A DNA stretch of 15,552 nucleotides from DASRWD01 sp044507975 (GTDB taxonomy: Bacteria > Deinococcota > Deinococci > Deinococcales > Trueperaceae): positions 1 to 15,552 of the forward strand of contig JBIQIQ010000047.1 in NCBI GenBank assembly GCA_044507975.1. The letters run 5' to 3'. A program made the position numbers and the translations under genes. This document shows, in pieces, positions 4,985-11,771 of this stretch (positions are counted from its first letter, which is position 1; every line of letters begins with the position of its first letter). The notes below the pieces were generated by a model. It ran no database searches and was not told the origin of the DNA. It saw nothing but the letters and a program-made list of their open reading frames with translations.

Positions 4985-7291
4985 TCAGCCGCTCTGCGCC
5001 ACCGCGGCCCTCAAGGCCCCGGCCAGGGCCCCGCCCCCCGTCTGCGAGGAGTTGACGAGGAGCCCGGGCCGGCCCAGCGGCGCGTCCAGCTCGATCCGCC
5101 GCCCGTCGCCCGCCTCGTGGGTCCGACCGGTGAACGGGTCGGTCCAGGTACCGGAGCCGGCCGGCAGGTAGGCGGCGACCGTGCGCCGGCCCGGGTGCAT
5201 CACGGGCGCGACCATCACTCCGCTGCCGAGGAAGAACTGGTGGCGCTCCGCCAGGGCGCGCGGGTCCTCGGGGTACGCGAGCCACGGGTGCCTCACGAGG
5301 GGCAGCCCGCGCGACCGCGCCTCGTCCATCAGCTCGCGCCGCAGGCCGCGCCACGACGTGAAGAGCCTGGCCGAGCGCGCGAAGTCGGACAGCGTCTGCT
5401 CGTTCGTGTAGACCTGGGCGTTGAGCCTCGGCCGGTTGCCCTCGTGGCTCCGGAAGAAGGCGCTGAAGGCCATCAGCTCGCCCCACCGGGCCAGGAGCTC
5501 GCGCGTCCTCACGCGCTTGGGCAGGGGGTAGACGGTCGAAGTGTAGCCGCCGACGTCGCCGTGCTGCAGGCTGTAGCCGGCGAAGCCGGAGCTCAGCATC
5601 CCGGTGAGCGCGCTCCTGAGGCCGTCGTGCTCGTCCCACGTGACGGTCTGGTCGCCCAGCCAGAAGAGGCCGGCGTCCCGCGGGCTGCCGGAGTACCCGG
5701 ACCGGAAGAACGTGACGAAGTCGCCGGGTCGCCTGCCGAGGCGCTCCGCCAACCGCTCGCGCAGGCGACGGTTGAAGGCCGCCCACGCCTCCGGGTAACG
5801 GTTGTGCCACTCATGCGCCGTGCCGCTGGCGAGGACGGCGTCGAACGGCAACCCCTCGCCGAAGTCGGCCATCCAGCCGTGGGCGCCCGTCTCCGCGAGC
5901 TTCTCGGTGAGGGTGTCGAGGTACCACGCGACGGCGTCGTCGTCGCTGAGGTCGACGAGGCCCGCCTCGAAGTCGCCCTGGTCCGTCATGTAGACCTCGC
6001 CGGACCGGGTTCGCACGAAGCGGCCCTGCGCGCGCGCCACGCCGAACAGGTCGGGCCGGCCTCCGGGCCTCAGCGACATGTCGGCGAGGAAGGGGTTGAC
6101 GTAGACCAGCGTCGCCAGGCCCCGATCGGCCAGCCACCTCGTCAGGTCTCTCCAGTCCGGGTAGCGGTCCTCGTTGAGCTGCCAGTCCCACCACAGGCGC
6201 TGCCCGAACCCGACGGTGCGGTTGCCGACCCAGTCCTGCAGCCACACGCCCGCGAGCGGCGCACCGTGCCGCTCCAGAGCCGTGACCACGCTGCGGGCCT
6301 TCTCGCCCCCGCCCTGCATGCCGACGACGGCGCCGCGGTCCGCCCAGTCCGGCAGGGGGTCCATCCGGCCCGCGAAGCGCGTGTACGCCTCGAGCAGCTC
6401 GGCAGGGCTCGAGCCCGCGACTATGCGGGCGGTGAGGCGGGGCGCGTAGACGCGGGCGCTGACGACGGTCGCGTGCCTCAGGTCCAGCTGCATCGGGTGA
6501 CTGCCGACGAGGTAGACGCAGCGCGCGTCGCTCGAGAACAGCACCGGCGCCGGAGCGTAGGTGCTCCACCACTGCCCACCGGCGCCGCCGTAGAGCTCGG
6601 CGAGGAGCGTGAGCGGCTGGGCTCCGCGGCCCACGCCCTGCTCGGCGGTCAGCACCGGCAGTCGGCGGCCGGCGAGGTCGAGGTGGCTGAACTGGACGCC
6701 GCCGCCGAACACGCTCGAGCCCTGAGGTCTCTCCCAGACCAGCTCTGCCCAGGGTCCGGGGGCCGGGACGTCGGCGCCCGTCGCGCCCCGGCGCACGGCC
6801 TCCGGGGCGGCTCGAGCGCCGGGACCCACCAGCTCGACCTCCACCTCGAGCGTGACCTCGTCGACCGCGCGGAACGTCACCACGAAGGGCGAGTCGCGCC
6901 GGGCAGCCGGGTCGGCGAAGCGCCCCGCCATGACGAGCTCGCCGCCCTCATGCCGGACGGACTCGACAACCTGGTCCGCCAGCCGGTGCCCGACGCGCTC
7001 GTCCACTCCCAGGTGACCGGCGACGCCCTCGAACCTGACCTCGCCGCGCACGGACGCCGCGAACGCCCCGGGGAGGGCCGAGGACCAGGCCACGCCGCCC
7101 GGGCTGCGAGGGTGCCGCACGACGAGACGGTCTGCGCCGAGGACGACCTCGAAAGCCCCGAGCCGCCAACCGCCGGGCCGCGCGGCTCCCTCGAACACGA
7201 GCCGGCCTGCCAGGGCCGGAGGCGCCATCAGCGCCGACCGGTACGCCAGCGCCGCCAACCGGGCGACGCCCGACCCGAGGGTCCTGACCAT
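4985..7291 (-). CDS. yihQ: GH31 glycosidase, sulfoquinovosidase (YihQ)-like
   Basis: A 768-residue family GH31 retaining alpha-glycosidase. The catalytic nucleophile is D476 in WMADFGE (473-479) and the acid/base is D547 in GDQTVTWD (546-553). From memory of E. coli YihQ (nucleophile D405, acid/base D472), its sulfoquinovose-binding residues Q288, R301, W304, Y508 and H537 all have counterparts: Q352 (QDW), R365 and W368 (RLWW), Y583 (GGYT), H616 (SHEGN). Spacings Q-to-R (13), R-to-W (3) and acid/base-to-Y (36) match exactly. EQGVGR (217-222) also matches. The expected reaction is hydrolysis of sulfoquinovosyl glycerol or sulfolipid glycosides, releasing sulfoquinovose. No secretion signal is evident, so a cytoplasmic location is likely. 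It is about 90 residues longer than YihQ, mostly at the N-terminus. Its ATG overlaps the upstream small gene's stop (TGATG). No sulfoquinovose transporter, kinase or aldolase is in the window. Confidence 0.9.
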   Translation of the reverse strand: MVRTLGSGVARLAALAYRSALMAPPALAGRLVFEGAARPGGWRLGAFEVVLGADRLVVRHPRSPGGVAWSSALPGAFAASVRGEVRFEGVAGHLGVDERVGHRLADQVVESVRHEGGELVMAGRFADPAARRDSPFVVTFRAVDEVTLEVEVELVGPGARAAPEAVRRGATGADVPAPGPWAELVWERPQGSSVFGGGVQFSHLDLAGRRLPVLTAEQGVGRGAQPLTLLAELYGGAGGQWWSTYAPAPVLFSSDARCVYLVGSHPMQLDLRHATVVSARVYAPRLTARIVAGSSPAELLEAYTRFAGRMDPLPDWADRGAVVGMQGGGEKARSVVTALERHGAPLAGVWLQDWVGNRTVGFGQRLWWDWQLNEDRYPDWRDLTRWLADRGLATLVYVNPFLADMSLRPGGRPDLFGVARAQGRFVRTRSGEVYMTDQGDFEAGLVDLSDDDAVAWYLDTLTEKLAETGAHGWMADFGEGLPFDAVLASGTAHEWHNRYPEAWAAFNRRLRERLAERLGRRPGDFVTFFRSGYSGSPRDAGLFWLGDQTVTWDEHDGLRSALTGMLSSGFAGYSLQHGDVGGYTSTVYPLPKRVRTRELLARWGELMAFSAFFRSHEGNRPRLNAQVYTNEQTLSDFARSARLFTSWRGLRRELMDEARSRGLPLVRHPWLAYPEDPRALAERHQFFLGSGVMVAPVMHPGRRTVAAYLPAGSGTWTDPFTGRTHEAGDGRRIELDAPLGRPGLLVNSSQTGGGALAGALRAAVAQSG

Positions 7292-7467
7292 CAGCCTCCC
7301 GGCGGCCTGCGCCCTGACTGCAGCGCGGCGAGCGCCATGCCGATGAACACGGCCGAGAGGAAGTAGAGGAGCGGGCCGCCGTCCAGGGCGGCCGCGCGGT
7401 AGAAGAGCAGCGCGCCCACGCCGGCCAGAACGACGGCGAGGACGATGCGGGAGGACAGGCTGCGCAT
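7291..7467 (-). CDS. Small two-helix membrane protein coupled to GH31 gene
   Basis: A 58-residue protein, MRSLSSRIVLAVVLAGVGAL onward, with two hydrophobic segments (about residues 8-28 and 32-50) separated by a short AALDGGP turn, and a basic, Pro/Gly C-terminus. Both termini carry positive charge, consistent with a cytoplasm-facing hairpin. A longer reading frame back to 7530 exists, but the extra part is Arg/Gly/Ala-rich and non-hydrophobic; I chose the ATG at 7467 because a TAGACT -10 box lies 8 nt upstream. The stop codon shares one base with the GH31 start (TGATG), so the two are co-transcribed and translationally coupled. I do not recognise the family. It may be a membrane anchor or partner for the glycosidase, or an unrelated small protein. 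Confidence 0.7.
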   Translation of the reverse strand: MRSLSSRIVLAVVLAGVGALLFYRAAALDGGPLLYFLSAVFIGMALAALQSGRRPPGG

Positions 7468-7475
7468 GCAGGCGT

Positions 7476-7481
7476 AGTCTA
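7476..7481 (-). promoter_or_regulatory. -10 box TAGACT for small membrane protein / GH31 operon
   Basis: TAGACT on the minus strand ends 8 nt before the ATG at 7467, giving a predicted leader of only about 2 nt. It faces the plus-strand MFS promoter at 7549-7554 across a 93-bp divergent spacer (7468-7560) in which no repressor site is obvious. Confidence 0.5.
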
Positions 7482-7548
7482 TGTCAGCCCGCTGGCCGGG
7501 GCGCTCGGCGCCGCGGGCGGCACGGCGCATGGCGGACGCTCCCCCTGG

Positions 7549-7554
7549 TACCGT
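7549..7554 (+). promoter_or_regulatory. -10 box TACCGT, leaderless start of Fsr-like MFS gene
   Basis: TACCGT is followed by exactly 6 nt and the GTG at 7561. There is no Shine-Dalgarno. This is the third case in the window with identical spacing. Confidence 0.5.
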
Positions 7555-7560
7555 CTGGTC

Positions 7561-8754
7561 GTGACCGCGTCAGGGCGCCAGGCCGCGCTGTCTGGCCTCA
7601 GCCTCACCTTCCTGCTCACGCTCGCGCACGCGGCCAACGACGCGTTCACGAACGTCCTGCCCGTCTTCCTGCCGACGCTGCAGGAGCGGCTCGGGCTGGG
7701 CGAGGCGGTGCTCGCGGTCGCCGTCGCCGTCATCTCGCTCTCCTCCAACGTCCTGCAGCCGGTCTTCGGCGGGTTCGTAGACAGGTGGGGCAAGCGGAAG
7801 TCCGCGGCCATCGGCCTGACGGTCGGTTCGGTGCTCATGGGCTTCGTCTCGGTCGCGCCGAGCGTGTGGTCCCTCTTCTTCATCCTCGCCGTCGGCGGCA
7901 TCGGCTCGGCGGTGTTCCACCCGGCGGCAGCGGCCCTCGCTCGCGACACCGGCGCCCCCCGCAGCCTGAGCATGAGCCTCTTCGCCGCCGGCGGATCGTT
8001 CGGCACGGCGGTCATGCCGGTCGTCGTGCTGTGGGTCGTGCGCGGCTACGGCGCTGAGTACGTGCCGCTGCTCTCCGCCGGCGGCGTGGCGTTCGGTCTA
8101 GCGCTCGCTCTCCTCGTGCCCGCGCAGCCTCGCGTAGCGCCGGCGCCCGGCGCCCGGCGCCTCTTCGACCTCTCGCTGCTGTCGGGTCCGGTCGGAGCGC
8201 TGACCCTCGCAGGGACGCTCAGGGCGATGGCGTTCATCAGCTTCACGAACGGCATGCCGCTCTTCCTCGCCAACGTCCGCGGCTTCGCGCCTGACGCGCC
8301 GGCGATCGGCCTCACGCTCTCCGTCTACAGCGCGGCCGCCTCGGTCGGCACGATCCTCGCCGGGCTCCTCGAGCCGCGGGTGGGACGGCTGCGTCTGATC
8401 GTCATCTGCATGCTCGCCGCCCTGCCCACCTTGCTGCTGACGCTGACCCTCGAGGCCGGCACCCTGCCGTTCTACGCCGCGGCCGCGCTGGGCGGCCTGC
8501 TCACCAACGCCAGCATCCCGCTGCTCGTAGTGACGGCCCAGGACCTGGCTCCCGGGCAGGTCGCCTCGGCGTCCGGGCTGCTCATGGGCTTCACCTGGGG
8601 GACTGCCGGCGTCGTCTACATCGGGTTCGGGGCGCTCCAGGAGGTCATAGGCATCGGCCCCGCCATCGCGATCGGCTTCCTCTTCCTGCTGCCGGCCACC
8701 GCGCTGATCGTCTACGTCTTCCGGCGCAACGCGGCGGCGCTCCGCTCCGCTTGA
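7561..8754 (+). CDS. MFS transporter, Fsr (fosmidomycin resistance)-like
   Basis: A 397-residue, largely hydrophobic protein consistent with 12 transmembrane helices. The N-terminal LAHAANDAFTNVLPVFLPTL (21-40) is the H-x-x-N-D...LP...LP pattern of the Fsr-type MFS group. Motif A follows TM2 (GGFVDRWGKRK, 70-80). GGIGSAVFHPAAAALARD (about 117-134) matches the G-x-G-x-A-x-FHP signature of the same group. Such proteins export small drugs or metabolites by proton antiport, but members annotated as Fsr-like have varied substrates, so fosmidomycin resistance should not be assumed. The GTG start has a TACCGT -10 box 6 nt upstream. The gene is divergent from the small membrane protein/GH31 pair and convergent with livF, 10 bp between stops. 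Confidence 0.9.
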   Translation: MTASGRQAALSGLSLTFLLTLAHAANDAFTNVLPVFLPTLQERLGLGEAVLAVAVAVISLSSNVLQPVFGGFVDRWGKRKSAAIGLTVGSVLMGFVSVAPSVWSLFFILAVGGIGSAVFHPAAAALARDTGAPRSLSMSLFAAGGSFGTAVMPVVVLWVVRGYGAEYVPLLSAGGVAFGLALALLVPAQPRVAPAPGARRLFDLSLLSGPVGALTLAGTLRAMAFISFTNGMPLFLANVRGFAPDAPAIGLTLSVYSAAASVGTILAGLLEPRVGRLRLIVICMLAALPTLLLTLTLEAGTLPFYAAAALGGLLTNASIPLLVVTAQDLAPGQVASASGLLMGFTWGTAGVVYIGFGALQEVIGIGPAIAIGFLFLLPATALIVYVFRRNAAALRSA

Positions 8755-8764
8755 CCGGGCGCCC

Positions 8765-9541
8765 TCAGACCTCTCCGAGGTAGGCCCGCTTCATCCCCTC
8801 GTCCCTCAGCAGGTCGCGGGCGTCGCCTTGCAGCACGACCTCGCCCGTCTGCAGCACGTACCCGCGGTCGGCGATGGAGAGGGCGACGTTCGCGTTCTGC
8901 TCGACGACGAACACGCTGATGCCGCGCTCGTTCACCTGCTTGATGATCTCGAAGATGCGCTCGACGAACAGGGGTGCCAGGCCCATCGAGGGCTCGTCCA
9001 TCAGGATCAGCTTCGGCCTGCTCATGAGCGCCCGTCCCATGGCGAGCATCTGCTGCTCGCCGCCCGACATCGTGCCGCCGAGCTGTCCCAGGCGCTCTCC
9101 CAGGCGCGGGAAGAGCGAGAACACGTAGTCGAGGTCCTCCTGGATCCCGTCCTTGTCGTCGCGCAGGTAGGCGCCCATGTCGAGGTTCTCGAGGACGGTC
9201 AGCTTCGGGAAGATCCTCCGGTTCTCGGGCACCACCGCCATGCCGCGTGCGATGCGCTCGGAGGTGGGTAGTCCGTCGACGCGCTCCCCACGGAACCACA
9301 GCTCGCCCTCGCTCACGTGCACTATGCCCAGGATCGTCTTGAGGGTGGTGCTCTTGCCGGAGGCGTTGCCCCCCAGCAGGCAGACCATCTCCCCCGGATG
9401 GATGACCATGTCGACCTGGCGCAGCACCTGGATCGGCCCGTAGTGGGTGTCGACGCCCTTCAGCTCGAGCAGCTTCTCGCGCTGGTCGCCGGCGGCGTCG
9501 GTTCCTCCGGCTGGGCCGGACCCGCGGTGCGGATCGCTCAC
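8765..9541 (-). CDS. livF: Branched-chain amino acid ABC transporter ATP-binding protein LivF
   Basis: A 258-residue ATPase, last gene of the liv operon. Walker A is GGNASGKST (57-65), with Ala-Ser in place of the usual Gly-Ala. The signature loop is MSGGEQQ (158-164) and Walker B is LILMDEP (178-184). The switch position reads VEQN (213-216): Gln instead of the switch His, which is normal for LivF. ENLDMGAYLR (118-127) is also typical. It pairs with LivG to drive import through LivH/LivM. The GTG start at 9541 overlaps the livG stop by 4 bp (GTGA). An upstream extension of the frame exists but only runs antisense-like through livG. The first 20 or so residues are a Gly/Ala-rich, probably disordered leader, so a slightly later start is possible. 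No terminator is visible before the convergent MFS gene. Confidence 0.95.
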   Translation of the reverse strand: MSDPHRGSGPAGGTDAAGDQREKLLELKGVDTHYGPIQVLRQVDMVIHPGEMVCLLGGNASGKSTTLKTILGIVHVSEGELWFRGERVDGLPTSERIARGMAVVPENRRIFPKLTVLENLDMGAYLRDDKDGIQEDLDYVFSLFPRLGERLGQLGGTMSGGEQQMLAMGRALMSRPKLILMDEPSMGLAPLFVERIFEIIKQVNERGISVFVVEQNANVALSIADRGYVLQTGEVVLQGDARDLLRDEGMKRAYLGEV

Positions 9542-10347
9542 AGCTCGGCTCCCAGCTCGGCGATGTGCGCCCCCTCGTCCGATGCCTTCTTGCCCAGGTA
9601 CGCCTCGATGACCGCCGGCTCGTTCACGACGTCCTGGTACGCGCCCTCGGCCAGCTTGCGCCCGTAGTCGAGGACGACGACCCTGTCGCTGATGTCCTTG
9701 ACGAGGTTCATCTTGTGCTCGACGAGCATGATCGTGTAGCCGCCCTCGTCCCGCATGCGCCGGATGATCTCGGTGATCTCGGCCGTCTCGCTGGGGTTCA
9801 TGCCGGCGCTGGGCTCGTCGAGGAGCAGCAGCCGGGCGCCGGTCGCCATGGCGCGGGCCATCTCGGTGCGGCGGCGGTTCGCGTACGACAGCACCTCGAC
9901 GGGCTGGTCGAGCCGGAAGGACATGAGGCGCGGCCCGAAGAACGACAGCTTCTCCAGGGCGACCTCGTGCATGCGCCGCTCCTGCCTCATGTAGCCGGGG
10001 GTGCGCAGGACGCTCGCCAACCACGTCGTCCGCAGGCGGTGATGCTGGGCGATGAGGACGTTCTGGAGCACCGTCAGGTTGTTGAAGAGCCTGAGGTTCT
10101 GGAAGGTGCGGGCCACGCCGAGGTCAACGATCTGGTTGGGCTTGAGGCCGCTGATCTGCCTGCCCTCGAAGGTGATGCGCCCCGCGTCGGGGCGGTAGAC
10201 GCCGGTGATCAGGTTGAAGAGCGTCGTCTTGCCGGCGCCGTTCGGCCCGATCACGCTGACGATCTCGCCCTCCTCGACGCGCAAGCTGAGCTCGGAGATG
10301 GCCTGCAAGCCGCCGAAAGCCTTGTAGATGGACTCGATCGCCAGCAC
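9538..10347 (-). CDS. livG: Branched-chain amino acid ABC transporter ATP-binding protein LivG
   Basis: A 269-residue ATPase. Walker A is GPNGAGKTT (34-42), the Q-loop glutamine is Q83 (ARTFQNLRLF, typical of LivG), and the signature region is LSYANRR (153-159). Walker B is LLLLDEPSAGMNP (173-185) and the switch histidine is H211 (VEHK). The signature motif has Ala where ABC proteins usually have the second Gly-like position (LSYG/LSGG); I recall LSYAN forms in other LivG proteins, so this is probably family variation rather than inactivation. I chose the GTG at 10347 because GAGGAG lies 5 nt upstream, the start is 2 bp past the livM stop, and the longer frame upstream is Arg/Gly-rich and lies inside livM. 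It is the partner of LivF in powering uptake. Confidence 0.95.
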   Translation of the reverse strand: MLAIESIYKAFGGLQAISELSLRVEEGEIVSVIGPNGAGKTTLFNLITGVYRPDAGRITFEGRQISGLKPNQIVDLGVARTFQNLRLFNNLTVLQNVLIAQHHRLRTTWLASVLRTPGYMRQERRMHEVALEKLSFFGPRLMSFRLDQPVEVLSYANRRRTEMARAMATGARLLLLDEPSAGMNPSETAEITEIIRRMRDEGGYTIMLVEHKMNLVKDISDRVVVLDYGRKLAEGAYQDVVNEPAVIEAYLGKKASDEGAHIAELGAEL

Positions 10348-10349
10348 CG

Positions 10350-11771
10350 CTACTCCTCGGCTCCGCCCTCGGCCCGCCGCGAAGCGGCGCCGCCACCGGC
10401 CGGGCCCTCCGACTCCGGCCGCGAGCCGCTCCTCAGCCACGCGTCCTGCCTGCGCTCCTCGTCGGTCGGGACCTCGGCCTTGTCACGCAGGACCCAGGTC
10501 CACTCGAACTCGCGCCTGCCCATGATGCCGGCCGGCTTGAAGATCATGATCGCCACCAGCAGGACGGCGAGCGCGATCGCGCGCATGCCGAAGCCCTGCC
10601 ACTGGGCGGCAAGCCTGTCGTCGAACGCGCCGCCGAGCGCCAGCAGGCCGCCGACAGTACCGACGGCCGCGGCTCCGAGCAGCAGCGGGTGGGCCGCCGG
10701 TCGCATGCGCCGCCCGCGCCGGTAGAGCCACGCCAGGGCGGCGGCGACCACGAGCACGGCTCCGGCTGCGACCGCCCAGGTGCTCAGCGGGTACGCCTGC
10801 TCGAGGGGGTCGCCGTACTGCCTGACCCACACGACGAGCGCGGTCCCTATGAGCGCGCCGGTGATCGAGCCCGTGCCGCCGACGGAGATGGCGACGAGGA
10901 AGTAGAAGGTGAGCGTGAAGAGGAAGAGGTCGAGGCGGGCCGTCCCGATCCAGCTGACGTAGAGTCCGCCGGCCACGCCCGCGAAGAACGCCGAGATCAC
11001 GAAGGCGAGGACCTTGTGGTAGGCGATGTTCACGCCCATGGCCTCGGCCGCGACCTCGTCCTCGCGCACGCCTTGCAGCGCCCTGCCGTATGAGCCCTTC
11101 TTCAGCCGCGCCAGGACGAACACGCTGATCGCGAGAGCGCCGAACGTCCACCAGATGCTCTTGCCGAACCCGCTTGGCACCCCCGCGAAGCCGAGCGCAC
11201 CGTTCGTGTACGAGGACAGCAGCGGGGTGGAAGCGAGGAGCCGGATCACCTCGCCGAAGGCGAACGTCACGACGGCGAGGTAGTCGCCGCGGAGCCTGAG
11301 GCTGGGGAAGCCCACGACCAGGCCGAAGACGGCCGCGAGCAGGCCGCCCAGCAGTAGCGCGATGACGAACCTCACCCCCATCGTCTCGGGGGTGGCCAGG
11401 AACTCGAGGCCCAGGCCCTCCATCCAGCGCTCGACCGAGAGGCCGATCGCGAAGTCGGACAACGAGCTCCTGGCCGAGGACTGGAGGTTCTGGCGGGCGG
11501 ACTCGGGGATCATCAGCAGGCCCGTGACGTAGCCGCCTATGAGCATGAAGCCGTGATGGCCGAGCGAGAGGATGCCCGTGACGCCGTTGATGAGGTTGAG
11601 GCTGACGGTCGCGATGCCCCAGATCGCGAACAGCGCCAACACCTGGCCCAGCTTGACGCTGCCCGCCGAGTCGACGAACAGCAGCAGCCCGACCAGGACC
11701 ACGGCCGCGCCGACGTTGAGGAGCCTGCGCAGCAGCACGCCGCGCGGGCCGAAGGCGGGGGCTCCGACCAT
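10350..11771 (-). CDS. livM: Branched-chain amino acid ABC transporter permease LivM (enlarged)
   Basis: A 473-residue integral membrane permease. Conserved LivM elements are LNLINGVTGILSLGHHGFMLIGGYV (58-82), RLRGDYLAVVTFAFGEVIRLL (159-179), TNGALGFAGVP (189-199), GVREDEVAAEAMGVNIAYHKVLAF (234-257) and the terminal IFKPAGIMGRREF (410-422). The length is well above the roughly 300-430 usual for LivM. About 75 residues with two additional hydrophobic stretches (331-351 and 362-382) sit between GALIGTALVVWV (305-316) and the final conserved helix. There is also an extra segment around 88-130 and a polar C-terminal tail of about 50 residues. The ATG shares one base with the livH stop (TGATG), indicating translational coupling. 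It forms the translocation channel with LivH. Confidence 0.95.
   Translation of the reverse strand: MVGAPAFGPRGVLLRRLLNVGAAVVLVGLLLFVDSAGSVKLGQVLALFAIWGIATVSLNLINGVTGILSLGHHGFMLIGGYVTGLLMIPESARQNLQSSARSSLSDFAIGLSVERWMEGLGLEFLATPETMGVRFVIALLLGGLLAAVFGLVVGFPSLRLRGDYLAVVTFAFGEVIRLLASTPLLSSYTNGALGFAGVPSGFGKSIWWTFGALAISVFVLARLKKGSYGRALQGVREDEVAAEAMGVNIAYHKVLAFVISAFFAGVAGGLYVSWIGTARLDLFLFTLTFYFLVAISVGGTGSITGALIGTALVVWVRQYGDPLEQAYPLSTWAVAAGAVLVVAAALAWLYRRGRRMRPAAHPLLLGAAAVGTVGGLLALGGAFDDRLAAQWQGFGMRAIALAVLLVAIMIFKPAGIMGRREFEWTWVLRDKAEVPTDEERRQDAWLRSGSRPESEGPAGGGAASRRAEGGAEE

Noticed and set aside
4859..7366. An 835-codon open frame on the plus strand, fully opposite the GH31 gene
   Set aside because: Its product is dominated by Arg, Ala, Gly, Glu, His and Pro with no domain or hydrophobic pattern, while the opposing frame has complete GH31 motifs. 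Long antisense frames are common in high-GC coding DNA.
9542..10024. N-terminal extension of the LivF frame
   Set aside because: The extension lies within livG out of frame and is Arg/His/Gly-rich. The GTG at 9541 overlapping the livG stop gives a normal LivF length.
10348..10440. 31-residue N-terminal extension of the LivG frame
   Set aside because: It lies inside livM and is Arg/Gly-rich. The GTG at 10347 has a ribosome site at the right distance and begins the conserved ABC fold.
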